DNA of 49,912 nt from Bacillota bacterium. GTDB taxonomy: Bacteria > Bacillota > Clostridia > Oscillospirales > Acutalibacteraceae. Under the pieces are notes generated by a model. The model worked only from the letters and a program-made list of their open reading frames with translations. It did no database searches and was not told the DNA's origin. Made by a program: the position numbers and the translations under genes. Shown piece after piece: positions 38,792 through 47,705 of this stretch (its first letter is position 1; each line of letters begins with the position of its first letter). The DNA lies in the NCBI GenBank assembly GCA_022706685.1, contig JAKJCA010000014.1:1-49912 (forward strand), in the 5' to 3' direction.

Positions 38792-39730
38792 ATGAATTAC
38801 CGGCATATTCCCGTCTTTCTCGAACAAGCGGTCGATGCACTGCGGGTGCGCGAGGGCGGCGTCTATATCGACTGCACCGCCGGGGGCGGAGGACACAGCC
38901 GCGCAATCCTTGAGCGGCTCGGCGACGGAAGGCTTATCGCCGTTGACCGTGACCCGCAGGCGGTTTCACACCTCGAAACCCTGTTTGCCGGCGATGCGCG
39001 TGTCCGTGTGGTTCACGGCAATTTCAAGAATATCAAGGCCATTTTGAGCGGTCTGGAAGTAGACGGCGCGGACGGTATCCTGGCGGATCTCGGGGTCAGT
39101 TCCCATCAAATCGATACGCCTGAACGGGGCTTCTCCTACCATGCGGACGCGCCGCTTGATATGCGAATGAGCATGGAAGGCCCCGATGCCGCCCAACTGG
39201 TCAACACCGCGCCGTATGAACAACTCAGGGATATCCTGCGCGATTACGGGGAAGAGAAATTCGCCGCCGCCATCGCCAGGGCCATTGTTCAAGCAAGAGA
39301 GAAAGAACCGTTGAACTCAACGGCCGTCCTGGCGGACATTGTCAAATCCTCGATTCCCGCGCCGGCCCGCAGACAGGGCGGCAACCCGGCAAAACGGACC
39401 TTTCAAGCCCTTCGCATCGCTGTCAACGGCGAACTGGAAGGCCTGCGGGAAGCCCTCGACGACATGTTCGGCTGCCTCAACGTACAGGGCCGCCTTACGG
39501 TGATTACTTTCCATTCGCTTGAGGACAGAACGGTCAAGGCTTATTTCGCGTCCAAATGCTCCGGATGCACCTGCCCGCCCGACTTTCCCGTTTGTGTCTG
39601 CGGTCGACAAGCGCAGGCCCGCCTGCCGCACAAGGCGCTCAAACCGGACGACAAAATGATACGCGACAACCCGCGGTGCCGCAGCGCAAAGCTGCGCACG
39701 ATTGAAAAAGTACGAAAGGAGCCTTTCTGA
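38792..39730 (+). CDS. rsmH: 16S rRNA (cytosine(1402)-N4)-methyltransferase
   Basis: A 312-residue SAM-dependent enzyme (MraW) that N4-methylates C1402, the base whose ribose is methylated by RsmI (gene at 21162). Seen: MNYRHIPVFLEQAV start, DCTAGGGGHSRAIL motif I (about 28-41), VDRDPQAV, DGILADLGVSSHQID (about 92-106), FSYHADAPLDMRM, the RIAVNGEL segment, VITFHSLEDR, and C-terminal CSGCTCPPDFPVCVCG and NPRCRSAKLR. ATG 38792; a TTG at 38783 overlapping the mraZ stop is an alternative. Confidence 0.96.
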   Translation: MNYRHIPVFLEQAVDALRVREGGVYIDCTAGGGGHSRAILERLGDGRLIAVDRDPQAVSHLETLFAGDARVRVVHGNFKNIKAILSGLEVDGADGILADLGVSSHQIDTPERGFSYHADAPLDMRMSMEGPDAAQLVNTAPYEQLRDILRDYGEEKFAAAIARAIVQAREKEPLNSTAVLADIVKSSIPAPARRQGGNPAKRTFQALRIAVNGELEGLREALDDMFGCLNVQGRLTVITFHSLEDRTVKAYFASKCSGCTCPPDFPVCVCGRQAQARLPHKALKPDDKMIRDNPRCRSAKLRTIEKVRKEPF

Positions 39731-40200
39731 TGGCTAACAGCGCAAACGGCGCGGCGTACGATACGTCCTATCTTGCAACCATCGACCCGATGCCTTCGCC
39801 GTTTCCCCAAACGGCTCCGCTTTCCGCAGAGACCCCGGGCAAAACGACCGCGCGGCCCAAAAAAAAGACCGCGGAACAGCTGAAAAGCGAAAACCGCGCC
39901 CGTATGATCCTTTTTATCAAAGCGGTCACGGTCATCGGCCTTCTTGTCGCGATGCTCTGCGGGGAACTTTCCCAGCATGTCGCGCTGGCGGACGTCAACC
40001 GCCAGGTGCGGGCCGAGCAAGGCGCTGTCACCCTGCTGAAAAGCGAGAATGCAAAGCTGAAAGCCCGCCTGAAAGCAAAGTATTCCGATGAAGAAATCGA
40101 GCGTTATGCCGTCGGTAAACTCGGCATGATCAAGCTCGAAAAGAAGATCCCCATCGAACTTTCACGGGACGATTGCGCCATAACGGATACCGAACAATAA
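39730..40200 (+). CDS. ftsL: Cell division protein FtsL
   Basis: A 156-residue bitopic protein. A cytoplasmic tail of about 60 residues, Lys-rich before the membrane, one helix (about 60-82: ILFIKAVTVIGLLVAMLCGEL), then an extracytoplasmic coiled coil (LADVNRQVRAEQGAVTLLKSENAKLKARL) and IERYAVGKLGMIKLEK, the short C-terminal piece seen in FtsL/DivIC. FtsL links DivIB/FtsQ and FtsB/DivIC to the septal synthase FtsWI. The stop of rsmH and its ATG overlap (TGATG), AAGGAG upstream. Position between rsmH and the PBP gene is canonical. Confidence 0.88.
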   Translation: MANSANGAAYDTSYLATIDPMPSPFPQTAPLSAETPGKTTARPKKKTAEQLKSENRARMILFIKAVTVIGLLVAMLCGELSQHVALADVNRQVRAEQGAVTLLKSENAKLKARLKAKYSDEEIERYAVGKLGMIKLEKKIPIELSRDDCAITDTEQ

Positions 40201-40259
40201 CAAACGCTCCAAGCGTGCGGCGCTGCGGACTTTCCACAATCGGATGAAGAGGCAAATCA

Positions 40260-42572
40260 ATGACCAGAAGACCGGTAAACAGCAAGATGGTAAAGCAACT
40301 GTTCGCCCTTCTTTTGCTGGTCACAGTTGCTTTTATCCCCAGCGTAGCCAATGTGGCGAAAATGCAGTTCGGCGCCGGAAAGAGTTATGTCAAATATGCC
40401 AAGCAGGTGCGCGTTGCCGACAGTGTGCTGACGCCGCAGCGGGGGAGCATTTACGACGCCGGCGGGAATGTGCTTGCGCAGAGCGCGCCTGCATGGCGGC
40501 TTTACGCAGTGGTCAGTAAGATCAAAAGCGAAGAACTGGCCATGGCGCTCGCGCAGCGCTTGAGCGCCGCTTTAAACCTCGACCGGACGGAACTTTACGA
40601 TAAAATCAAACCCGACTCCACGGCCACAGCCGAAGAACGCGAGGATCAAGACGACCTCAGCATTAAGCGCCGGCTGACCGTTGACGAATACAGCGCCGTC
40701 AAAGCCCTGATGGAGCAGGAACTTGTCAAACGAGACAATTCCAAGGTGCGGTACGCAGACGTGCTGTACCTGGTTCCCGACTCGATTCGCTACTACCCCA
40801 ACAAAACGATGGCCAATGTGGTGCTCGGCTATGTCGATTATGACAACAAGGGTGCGTCGGGTGTCGAATACTGGTACAACAAGCAACTGACCGGCACGGC
40901 GGGCAGAAGCATCTATCTCAAAGACGCGCAGGGCAGGAAGATTTCAAGCGAAGACCAGGTTCTCTTCGAGGCCAAAGACGGCAACGATATTTATCTGACG
41001 CTTGACGAAAACATACAGGGCTACCTCGAATCCGCTCTGGCGGAGGCTTATGACGCCACCAAATGCGTGCGCGCCTACGGCATCGTCATGGACGTCAAAA
41101 CCGGCGCCGTGCTCGCAATGGGCGTAAAGCAGGACGGTTCGCCCGACCCGAACAATCCCACCGTTGTCACCGGCGAAAAAACGCTCGAAGAGATTAAACA
41201 GGAAAAAACCGAAGAGGCCAGACTGGCCGCGGAGAAGAAAAAACTGCTCGAGCAGTGGCGAAACCCTCTGGTCGCTTCCAGTTACGAACCCGGTTCGGTT
41301 TTTAAAATTGTCACGGCCTCGGCTGCCATTGAGGAAAAAACCTATCCCCTTGACAAGCTTTACAACTGCAAAGGCTACATCACGGTCGGCAATCCCAACC
41401 GCGACGGAAGGAATTTCTGGTGCCACAAAGAGAGCGGCCACGGTTGGGAGGATATGACAACGGCCTTCGTCAATTCCTGCAACCCCTGCTTCGTCACCAT
41501 CGGCCAGAGCCTCGGCGTGCATAAATTCTTCCGCTATTTCGAAGCCTTCGGTTTCACCGAAAAAACGGGTATCGACCTCAACGGCGAAGTCGAACCCAAA
41601 CCGGGCATAAGCTATCACGCGGAAGACGAAATGAACCTCATTGAACTGTCCAGCTGTTCGTTCGGCCAGTCGTTCCAGTTGAGCCCCATTCAAATCATTA
41701 CGGCGGTCAGCGCCATAGGCAACGGCGGCAAATTGATGCGCCCGTATATCGTCGCCGAAATCAGGGATTCCGCCGGAACACTTGTCTCGAAAACGGAACC
41801 CTTTATGGTCAGACAGGCGGTTTCGGCGTCCACCGCCAAAACGGTCACCGGAATGATGAAGCGGGTTGTCAGTGCCGGTTCGGGTGAAAACGCTTATATC
41901 GCAGGCTATTCGGTTGCCGGCAAAACCGGAACTTCAGAAAAATTGCTGGCGGAAGGGGCGAAAAAGGACGCCTACGTCGCTTCCTTCGCCTGTTTTGCGC
42001 CGGGCGACGACCCGAAGGTGGCGGTGCTTATCGCCGTCGACGAACCCGAAGGCCTCACCGGCGGCGGCCAGGTGGCCGCGCCCTATGCCGGCAGGGTGAT
42101 GGAGAATACCCTTCGGTACCTCAATGTGGAACCGAAGTATTCGCAAGCGGAAGAGAAACGCCTTGAAAAAGCAGCGCCCCCGCTCGCGGGCTTGACGACC
42201 GATCAGGCGCGGCAGCGTCTGGAATCGCTTGGATACGGCTGCGTGGTCTATGGCGACGGCGAAAACGTCGTGTCGCAGAATCCTCCCGAAGGCGCGAAAC
42301 TTCCCGCCGGTTCTGCCGTTGCCGTTTTTACCGATGCCGCTTCGCGCGCAGTCAAGGCCGAGATACCGGATTTCAGGGGATTGTCGCTGGGCAACGCGAA
42401 AATCCTGGCCCGGGACAGCGGCCTGAACATCAGGATATCCGGCACCGACGAGATTGCCGGCGACCTGTTCTCCTACTCGCAGGACCTTGAGGCGGGCGTC
42501 ACAGTTATCCGCGGTACCGTTGTGACCGTTTATTTTAAAACCACTTTCGGCGCATCCACTGTCAGAGATTAG
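40260..42572 (+). CDS. ftsI: Class B penicillin-binding protein with two PASTA domains (FtsI/SpoVD-like)
   Basis: A 770-residue membrane-anchored transpeptidase. Short cytoplasmic N-terminus, membrane helix (about 13-30), PBP dimerisation domain with RGSIYDAGGNVLAQ, transpeptidase domain with the active-site motifs SVFK (Ser346, Lys349), SCN (Ser406-Asn408) and KTGT (Lys555), then two PASTA domains (about 640-770: PPLAGLTTDQARQRLESLGY and AEIPDFRGLSLGNAKIL). Such PBPs crosslink septal peptidoglycan as FtsI/PBP2b, and SpoVD is the sporulation paralogue of similar architecture. Only one PBP is in this cluster, so the divisional role is more likely; a second copy may be elsewhere. ATG 40260 after GAGG. 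Confidence 0.94.
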   Translation: MTRRPVNSKMVKQLFALLLLVTVAFIPSVANVAKMQFGAGKSYVKYAKQVRVADSVLTPQRGSIYDAGGNVLAQSAPAWRLYAVVSKIKSEELAMALAQRLSAALNLDRTELYDKIKPDSTATAEEREDQDDLSIKRRLTVDEYSAVKALMEQELVKRDNSKVRYADVLYLVPDSIRYYPNKTMANVVLGYVDYDNKGASGVEYWYNKQLTGTAGRSIYLKDAQGRKISSEDQVLFEAKDGNDIYLTLDENIQGYLESALAEAYDATKCVRAYGIVMDVKTGAVLAMGVKQDGSPDPNNPTVVTGEKTLEEIKQEKTEEARLAAEKKKLLEQWRNPLVASSYEPGSVFKIVTASAAIEEKTYPLDKLYNCKGYITVGNPNRDGRNFWCHKESGHGWEDMTTAFVNSCNPCFVTIGQSLGVHKFFRYFEAFGFTEKTGIDLNGEVEPKPGISYHAEDEMNLIELSSCSFGQSFQLSPIQIITAVSAIGNGGKLMRPYIVAEIRDSAGTLVSKTEPFMVRQAVSASTAKTVTGMMKRVVSAGSGENAYIAGYSVAGKTGTSEKLLAEGAKKDAYVASFACFAPGDDPKVAVLIAVDEPEGLTGGGQVAAPYAGRVMENTLRYLNVEPKYSQAEEKRLEKAAPPLAGLTTDQARQRLESLGYGCVVYGDGENVVSQNPPEGAKLPAGSAVAVFTDAASRAVKAEIPDFRGLSLGNAKILARDSGLNIRISGTDEIAGDLFSYSQDLEAGVTVIRGTVVTVYFKTTFGASTVRD

Positions 42573-42584
42573 AGGTGTCCTTTT

Positions 42585-44054
42585 TTGCTGCTTTCCCAAC
42601 TTCTTGAAAGAGTCGAACTGCTTTCGCCCTGCTCGCCGGCGGAGGTTGCCGGCATTACCGGCGACTCGAGGAAAGTTTCCACGGGCGATGTGTTTGTCTG
42701 TATGCCGGGGGCCCGCGTCGACGGCCACGCGTATGCCCGGGCCGCGGCGGCTGCCGGCGCTGCCGCTATCGTAGCCGAAAGGGATACGGGGCTGCCCAAC
42801 CAGGTTCTCGTGCGCGACTCGCGCGCGGCTTATTCACTGATGTGCGCGGCTTTTTTCGGTTACCCGGCCGACCGCCTGCCGATCATCGGCGTAACGGGCA
42901 CCAACGGCAAAACCACCACCTGTTTTGTGCTGAAAGAGATCCTCGAGCATGCCGGCTTCCGAACGGGGCTGATCGGTACCGTATGGAATATGATCGGTTC
43001 AAAACGGCTGAAGTCCTCGTTGACAACCCCCGACGCGTTTGAACTGCAATCGCTCTTTGCCGAAATGCTGCGCGAAGGCTGCGCATATTGCGTCATGGAG
43101 GTTTCTTCACAGGCGCTGGCGCAGGGCAGGGTGGCGGGCGTCGCTTTCCGCTGCGCCGCCTTTACCAACCTGAGCGAAGACCATCTCGATTATCATCATA
43201 ATATAGAGAACTACCTCGCGGCCAAGCAGATCCTGTTTACGCAGACGACCTCTGCCGTCGTCAACCTTGACGATGACTACGCGCCTGAGATTCTCGCCGC
43301 CTGCAAATCGCAGGCCACCACTTTTTCGACGCAGCGCGACGAGGCGGACTTCACCGCGAAAAGCATCTGCGCCACACAACGAAGCGTCGAATATGTGCTC
43401 GTGGGCAAGAATCTCATCGGGCGTGTCCATTTTCCCGTTCCGGGCCTTTTCTCGGTCTACAACTCCATGTGCGCGAGTGTTTGCGCCCTCGAACTCGGGG
43501 TGGGGCTCGACACCGTGATACAAGCCGTTTCCGCCAGCGCGGGGGTGCCCGGCAGGATGGAAGTGCTCAAAACAGATACGCCCTTCACCGTCATTATCGA
43601 CTACGCCCATACGCCCGACGGCCTCGACAAGGTGCTCGGCGAACTGCGCTCGAGCGTCAGGGGCAAACTGATCGCCGTTTTCGGCTGCGGCGGCGACAGG
43701 GATAAGAAAAAACGGCCCATAATGGGCAAAATCGCTTTCCGGCGCAGCGACGTCATGATCGTAACTTCCGACAACCCCAGGACGGAAGACCCCGGTTCGA
43801 TTATTGCCGATATCGTTGCCGGCATCGATGTCAATGCGGATAAGCCGCAGGTCATTATCGAAGCGGACCGGACCCGGGCCATCGCCGCCGCACTGCGCAT
43901 GGCGGGCCCCGGCGATGCCGTTGTGCTCGCGGGCAAGGGCCACGAGACGTACCAGATTCTCAACAGCGGAACCATCGATTACGACGAACGCGAAAAAGTC
44001 GCCTCCATACTCGAAGCCATGAAACGCGGTGAGGCAAACGATGGAGAAACTTGA
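42585..44054 (+). CDS. murE: UDP-N-acetylmuramoyl-tripeptide synthetase MurE, meso-DAP type
   Basis: A 489-residue cytoplasmic ligase adding the third amino acid of the peptide stem. Seen: N-domain (1-95) with GDSRKVSTGDVFVCMPG, ATP P-loop GVTGTNGKTTT (about 103-113), CVMEVSSQALAQGRV, FTNLSEDHLDYH, YAHTPDGLDKVL, and DNPRTEDP with the DNPR motif at Asp396-Arg399, which selects meso-diaminopimelate rather than lysine; GKGHE near 455. The start is TTG 42585 with AGAGGTG 7 bases upstream. It ends inside the start of murF. Confidence 0.96.
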   Translation: MLLSQLLERVELLSPCSPAEVAGITGDSRKVSTGDVFVCMPGARVDGHAYARAAAAAGAAAIVAERDTGLPNQVLVRDSRAAYSLMCAAFFGYPADRLPIIGVTGTNGKTTTCFVLKEILEHAGFRTGLIGTVWNMIGSKRLKSSLTTPDAFELQSLFAEMLREGCAYCVMEVSSQALAQGRVAGVAFRCAAFTNLSEDHLDYHHNIENYLAAKQILFTQTTSAVVNLDDDYAPEILAACKSQATTFSTQRDEADFTAKSICATQRSVEYVLVGKNLIGRVHFPVPGLFSVYNSMCASVCALELGVGLDTVIQAVSASAGVPGRMEVLKTDTPFTVIIDYAHTPDGLDKVLGELRSSVRGKLIAVFGCGGDRDKKKRPIMGKIAFRRSDVMIVTSDNPRTEDPGSIIADIVAGIDVNADKPQVIIEADRTRAIAAALRMAGPGDAVVLAGKGHETYQILNSGTIDYDEREKVASILEAMKRGEANDGET

Positions 44055-45405
44055 CCTCAGGGATATCGCGCGCGTGCTCTCCGGCCGCGCTGGGGAAGCC
44101 GGCTTTGTTTCGAGCGTCTGTACCGACACGAGGAAACTGGAACCCGGCTGCCTCTTTTTCGCCTTGAAAGGGGCGAATTTCGACGGCCATGATTTTATCG
44201 GCAAAGCGTTTGAACTCGGGGCATCGGCCGCGGTCGTTGAAAGGAGCGCCGGTTTCGGCGACAGGGAAATTCTTGTGCACGACACCGCTGCCGCGCTGCT
44301 TCAACTCGCGGGCTGGTACCGCCGCCGTTTTGATCTGCGCGCCGCGGCAGTGACCGGCAGCGTCGGGAAAACCACCACGAAAGACATGCTCGCAGATATC
44401 CTCTCCCGCCGGTATAAGACCCTTAAAAACGAGGGCAACCAAAACAACGAAATCGGCCTGCCGGCGACCGTTTTCCGTCTGGACGCGACTTATGAGGCGG
44501 CGGTGTTCGAAATGGGGATGAGCGCGCTCGGCGAAATCGAACGCCTGTCCCGGACCGCGGCGCCGTCGCTTGCGGTGATTACCAACATCGGCGTTTCTCA
44601 TATTGAAACGCTCGGCTCAAAGGAGAACATCCTGAAAGCCAAACTGGAAGTTACGGCCGGCATGTCCCCGGATTCGGCGCTCATCGTCAACCTCGACGAC
44701 GAACTGCTGGCCGGCGCGCCGTGCCCGGGGATGAATAAAATCGGCTTCGCCGTCAAAAATCCCCTCGCGGCTTACCGTGCAGCGGAGGTGAAAAAAACGC
44801 AGACGGGCATCTGCTTTACCGCGCTCCATCCGCTGGGCGAGACGCCTGTCAATCTCCCCGTGCACGGGCTGCACAACGTGTATAACGCTCTGGCCGCTTT
44901 CGCGGCGGGCTGCGAAGCGGGAGTTGAACCTGCCCGGGCCGCTGAAGCGCTCGGCCGTTTTTCGCCGACCGGAATGCGGCAAAAGATAAAAACAGCCGGC
45001 TCAATCACCTATATCGAGGATTGTTACAACGCCGGCCCCGACTCCCAGCGCGCAGCCCTGCTGACGCTTGCCGGAATTCAAGCGAAAAGAAGGATCGCCG
45101 TGCTTGGGGATATGCTTGAACTCGGCGCTATCGCGGTCAGCGAGCATGAAGCGCTCGGCCGTTTCGCGGCCGCCCAGGGGGTCGATATTCTGCTGACTTT
45201 CGGGCCCTTGTCGGAGCATACCGCCGCCGCCGCGCGAAAGGCGGGCATGAAACAGGTGCTCTCTTTCGACTCCAAACAACGACTTGCCGAAACGCTGGCC
45301 GGCCTGCTCGAACCCGGCGACGCGGTGCTTTTCAAAGCGAGCAGAGGCATGAAACTCGAAGAAGCGATTGAACTTGTCTATAAGGAGATGAAGGTCGATG
45401 AATAG
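44041..45405 (+). CDS. murF: UDP-N-acetylmuramoyl-tripeptide--D-Ala-D-Ala ligase
   Basis: A 454-residue cytoplasmic ligase that adds D-Ala-D-Ala to complete the pentapeptide stem. Seen: TDTRKLEPGCLFFALKGANFDGHDFI (N-domain), P-loop AVTGSVGKTTTKDML (about 102-116), KNEGNQNNEIGLPATVF, VFEMGMSALGEIERL, VITNIGVSHIETLGSKENI, and EDCYNAGPDSQRAAL plus LGDMLELG in the C-domain. ATG 44041, GAGG 6 bases before, 14-base overlap with murE. All active-site motifs are intact. Confidence 0.96.
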   Translation: MEKLDLRDIARVLSGRAGEAGFVSSVCTDTRKLEPGCLFFALKGANFDGHDFIGKAFELGASAAVVERSAGFGDREILVHDTAAALLQLAGWYRRRFDLRAAAVTGSVGKTTTKDMLADILSRRYKTLKNEGNQNNEIGLPATVFRLDATYEAAVFEMGMSALGEIERLSRTAAPSLAVITNIGVSHIETLGSKENILKAKLEVTAGMSPDSALIVNLDDELLAGAPCPGMNKIGFAVKNPLAAYRAAEVKKTQTGICFTALHPLGETPVNLPVHGLHNVYNALAAFAAGCEAGVEPARAAEALGRFSPTGMRQKIKTAGSITYIEDCYNAGPDSQRAALLTLAGIQAKRRIAVLGDMLELGAIAVSEHEALGRFAAAQGVDILLTFGPLSEHTAAAARKAGMKQVLSFDSKQRLAETLAGLLEPGDAVLFKASRGMKLEEAIELVYKEMKVDE

Positions 45406-46438
45406 TGTCGCGGCAGCCCTGCTCGCCCTCGCCGCCGGCCTTGCGGTCAGTTACCTGCTGGGTTTCGTCATGATACCCTGGCTTCATAAACTGAAGTTCG
45501 GCCAGGTGATCCTTGACATCGGCCCGAACTGGCATAAAAACAAACAGGGCACGCCGACCATGGGCGGCTTTATGTTTGCCGCCGGCACGCTGGCTTCTGT
45601 CGCCATTGTATTCTCGACCGACGCCATCATGGGCGGCCATCTGGTTTCGAAAGGCGCCGGACTGCCCTCCGATATGAAAACCAAATTATTCGGCGGTATT
45701 TTAATGGCGCTGTGTTTTTGCGCCGTCGGTTTCGTCGACGATTACATCAAAGTCGTCAAAAAGCGCAACAAAGGCCTCTCCATCATGCAGAAAACCGTCT
45801 TGCAGTTTTTTATCTGCGCCGCCTACCTGACCGGGCTCTATCTCGGCATGAACGGCAAACCGTCGATGTTCATCCCTTTTGTCGGCACGGTTTCCGGCCT
45901 GTACGGCATTTTGTTTTGGCCTTTCGGCCTCATCGTGATTTACGCGACCATTAACGCCGTCAATTTTACCGACGGCATCGACGGCCTGTGCTCGAGTGTG
46001 ACCGCCGTGTCCGCCCTGTCGCTGGGGGTCATCGCGGCTGTGGCGGGCCTGTTCGGCGCCGCGGTTGTGGCCTGCGCCCTGGCGGGGGCATGCGCCGGAT
46101 TTTTCCTTTGGAACCGCCACCCCGCCAAAGTGTTTATGGGCGACACCGGCTCGATGTTCCTCGGGGGTATGATGGTCGCCATCGCCTATGCGGTCAACTG
46201 CCCCCTGATTCTGCTGCCGGTCGGCATCATCTATTTCATCGAAGGTCTGTCGGACGTCATTCAAATCGGTTATTTCAAACTGACACACGGCAAAAGGATT
46301 TTTAAAATGGCGCCGATTCACCATCATTTTGAGATGAGCGGCTGGAGCGAGAATAAAATCGTCCTCGTATTCAACATTGTCGGATTCGCCGGCTGCGTCG
46401 CTGCCGCCGCGTTGATGTATTACGGCCGCGTATCCTGA
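45398..46438 (+). CDS. mraY: Phospho-N-acetylmuramoyl-pentapeptide-transferase
   Basis: A 346-residue ten-helix membrane enzyme that transfers phospho-MurNAc-pentapeptide to undecaprenyl phosphate, making lipid I. Seen: GTPTMGGFMF (about 49-58), FVDDYIKVVKKRNKGL with the DDY motif, NFTDGIDGL (about 188-196), FMGDTGSMFLGG and MAPIHHHFEMSGWSE with the HHH motif. Length is a little over the Bacillus protein. ATG 45398 overlaps the murF stop by 8 bases, AAGGAG upstream. Confidence 0.97.
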   Translation: MNSVAAALLALAAGLAVSYLLGFVMIPWLHKLKFGQVILDIGPNWHKNKQGTPTMGGFMFAAGTLASVAIVFSTDAIMGGHLVSKGAGLPSDMKTKLFGGILMALCFCAVGFVDDYIKVVKKRNKGLSIMQKTVLQFFICAAYLTGLYLGMNGKPSMFIPFVGTVSGLYGILFWPFGLIVIYATINAVNFTDGIDGLCSSVTAVSALSLGVIAAVAGLFGAAVVACALAGACAGFFLWNRHPAKVFMGDTGSMFLGGMMVAIAYAVNCPLILLPVGIIYFIEGLSDVIQIGYFKLTHGKRIFKMAPIHHHFEMSGWSENKIVLVFNIVGFAGCVAAAALMYYGRVS

Positions 46439-46466
46439 CGCAGGCCCGCCAGCGGAGAAAAGCATC

Positions 46467-47705
46467 GTGGGAAAAATGCCGCAAAACCAAACAAAAAAAA
46501 CGCTTCCGCCGTCCGGCCAAACACTGATTGCAAGGGGAATGCCGGATTTACGGTTCATGCTTTACACGCTGGCGCTCGTCGCGTACGGCCTGGTGATGGT
46601 GTTCAGTTCCACCTACTATACGCGGGCGGCCAACGGGGACGCGAAAGGCGCGGGCTATGAAGATTTCAAATCGCAGATGATTTTCACGGTCGCCGGCTTG
46701 ATCATTATGTATATCTGCTCGCGTATCGGCAGCGCCCTTTATCTCAAACTCGCCCCTTACGCGGCCGCCGTCGGTTTTCTATTGCTCGTCGTGGTTCTGT
46801 TTTACCATACCGATGACGACGGGTATTTTAAGCGATGGATTCCGCTGCCCGGCAATGCCACTTTGCAGCCTTCCGAAATCGCGAAGGTCGCGCTGATCCT
46901 TTTCATCTGCTGGTACTTTTTTAAATACGGCAAGCGAAATATTTTCAAGCTGCCCCGGCATACTTTCGCCGGGGAAACCGTCAAATTCGGGCTCCCTTTG
47001 CTGGTCGTCGGCCTTTACTGTTTTTTGGTTTTCCGCGAGCACCATCTGTCGGCGACCATCCTGATGCTGGTTATCGGCATGAGTGTCATGCTCATCAACG
47101 GCGCCAACAGCAAGTTTTGGACCCTTTGCGCCGCTTTTATTTTACTGGCGGTTGTCGTCGTCTACTTAAAACCGGAGATCCTGGACGAATACCAGCAGCA
47201 ACGAATCGCCGGCTGGAAAGATTACGCCCTGCCGGACGGACGCAATCTGGAACAAATCGACTTTTCGTTTTTTGCCATCGCTTCAGGCGGGTTATTCGGC
47301 AAAGGCATCGGGCACTCGGTGCTGAAATGCGGTTTTCTCTCCGAGGCGCACAACGATTTTATTTTCGCCGTCATCTGCGAGGAAGCGGGCCTTTTCGGCG
47401 CCGTCGTGCTGATCCTCCTTATTGCCCTGCTGGTTTGGCGGGCTTTTATTATTGCCAAAAGTTCGCGCAACCGTTTTGAATTCGGCCTCGTCGGCGGTAT
47501 CGCGCTGCACATCGCGCTGCAAAGCGCCATGCATATCGCCGTCGTTACCGGCACGCTGCCGAACACCGGCATCGGCCTGCCTTTCGTCAGCGCCGGCGGT
47601 TCGTCTATTGTTTTTCTGCTGGCCGAGGCGGGGATTGTGCTGAGCGTTTCGAGGACGATGAGAATCAACACAGCCATACGGGAGAAAAATGCGAATGGGG
47701 ATTGA
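46467..47705 (+). CDS. ftsW: FtsW/RodA-family SEDS glycosyltransferase
   Basis: A 412-residue polytopic SEDS protein with about ten helices, which polymerises lipid II with its cognate class B PBP (gene at 40260). Seen: MVFSSTYYTR after helix 1, RWIPLPGNATLQPSEIAKVALILF (P-L-x-QPSE motif), VFREHHLSATILMLVIG with the catalytic Asp/Glu region replaced in order by H-L-S, SEAHNDFIFAVICEEAGLFG, and GLPFVSAGGSS. Starts at GTG 46467 after GGAG. It follows mraY directly (28 bases), where murD normally lies. Divisional FtsW is preferred to RodA because of the dcw context. Confidence 0.93.
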   Translation: MGKMPQNQTKKTLPPSGQTLIARGMPDLRFMLYTLALVAYGLVMVFSSTYYTRAANGDAKGAGYEDFKSQMIFTVAGLIIMYICSRIGSALYLKLAPYAAAVGFLLLVVVLFYHTDDDGYFKRWIPLPGNATLQPSEIAKVALILFICWYFFKYGKRNIFKLPRHTFAGETVKFGLPLLVVGLYCFLVFREHHLSATILMLVIGMSVMLINGANSKFWTLCAAFILLAVVVVYLKPEILDEYQQQRIAGWKDYALPDGRNLEQIDFSFFAIASGGLFGKGIGHSVLKCGFLSEAHNDFIFAVICEEAGLFGAVVLILLIALLVWRAFIIAKSSRNRFEFGLVGGIALHIALQSAMHIAVVTGTLPNTGIGLPFVSAGGSSIVFLLAEAGIVLSVSRTMRINTAIREKNANGD

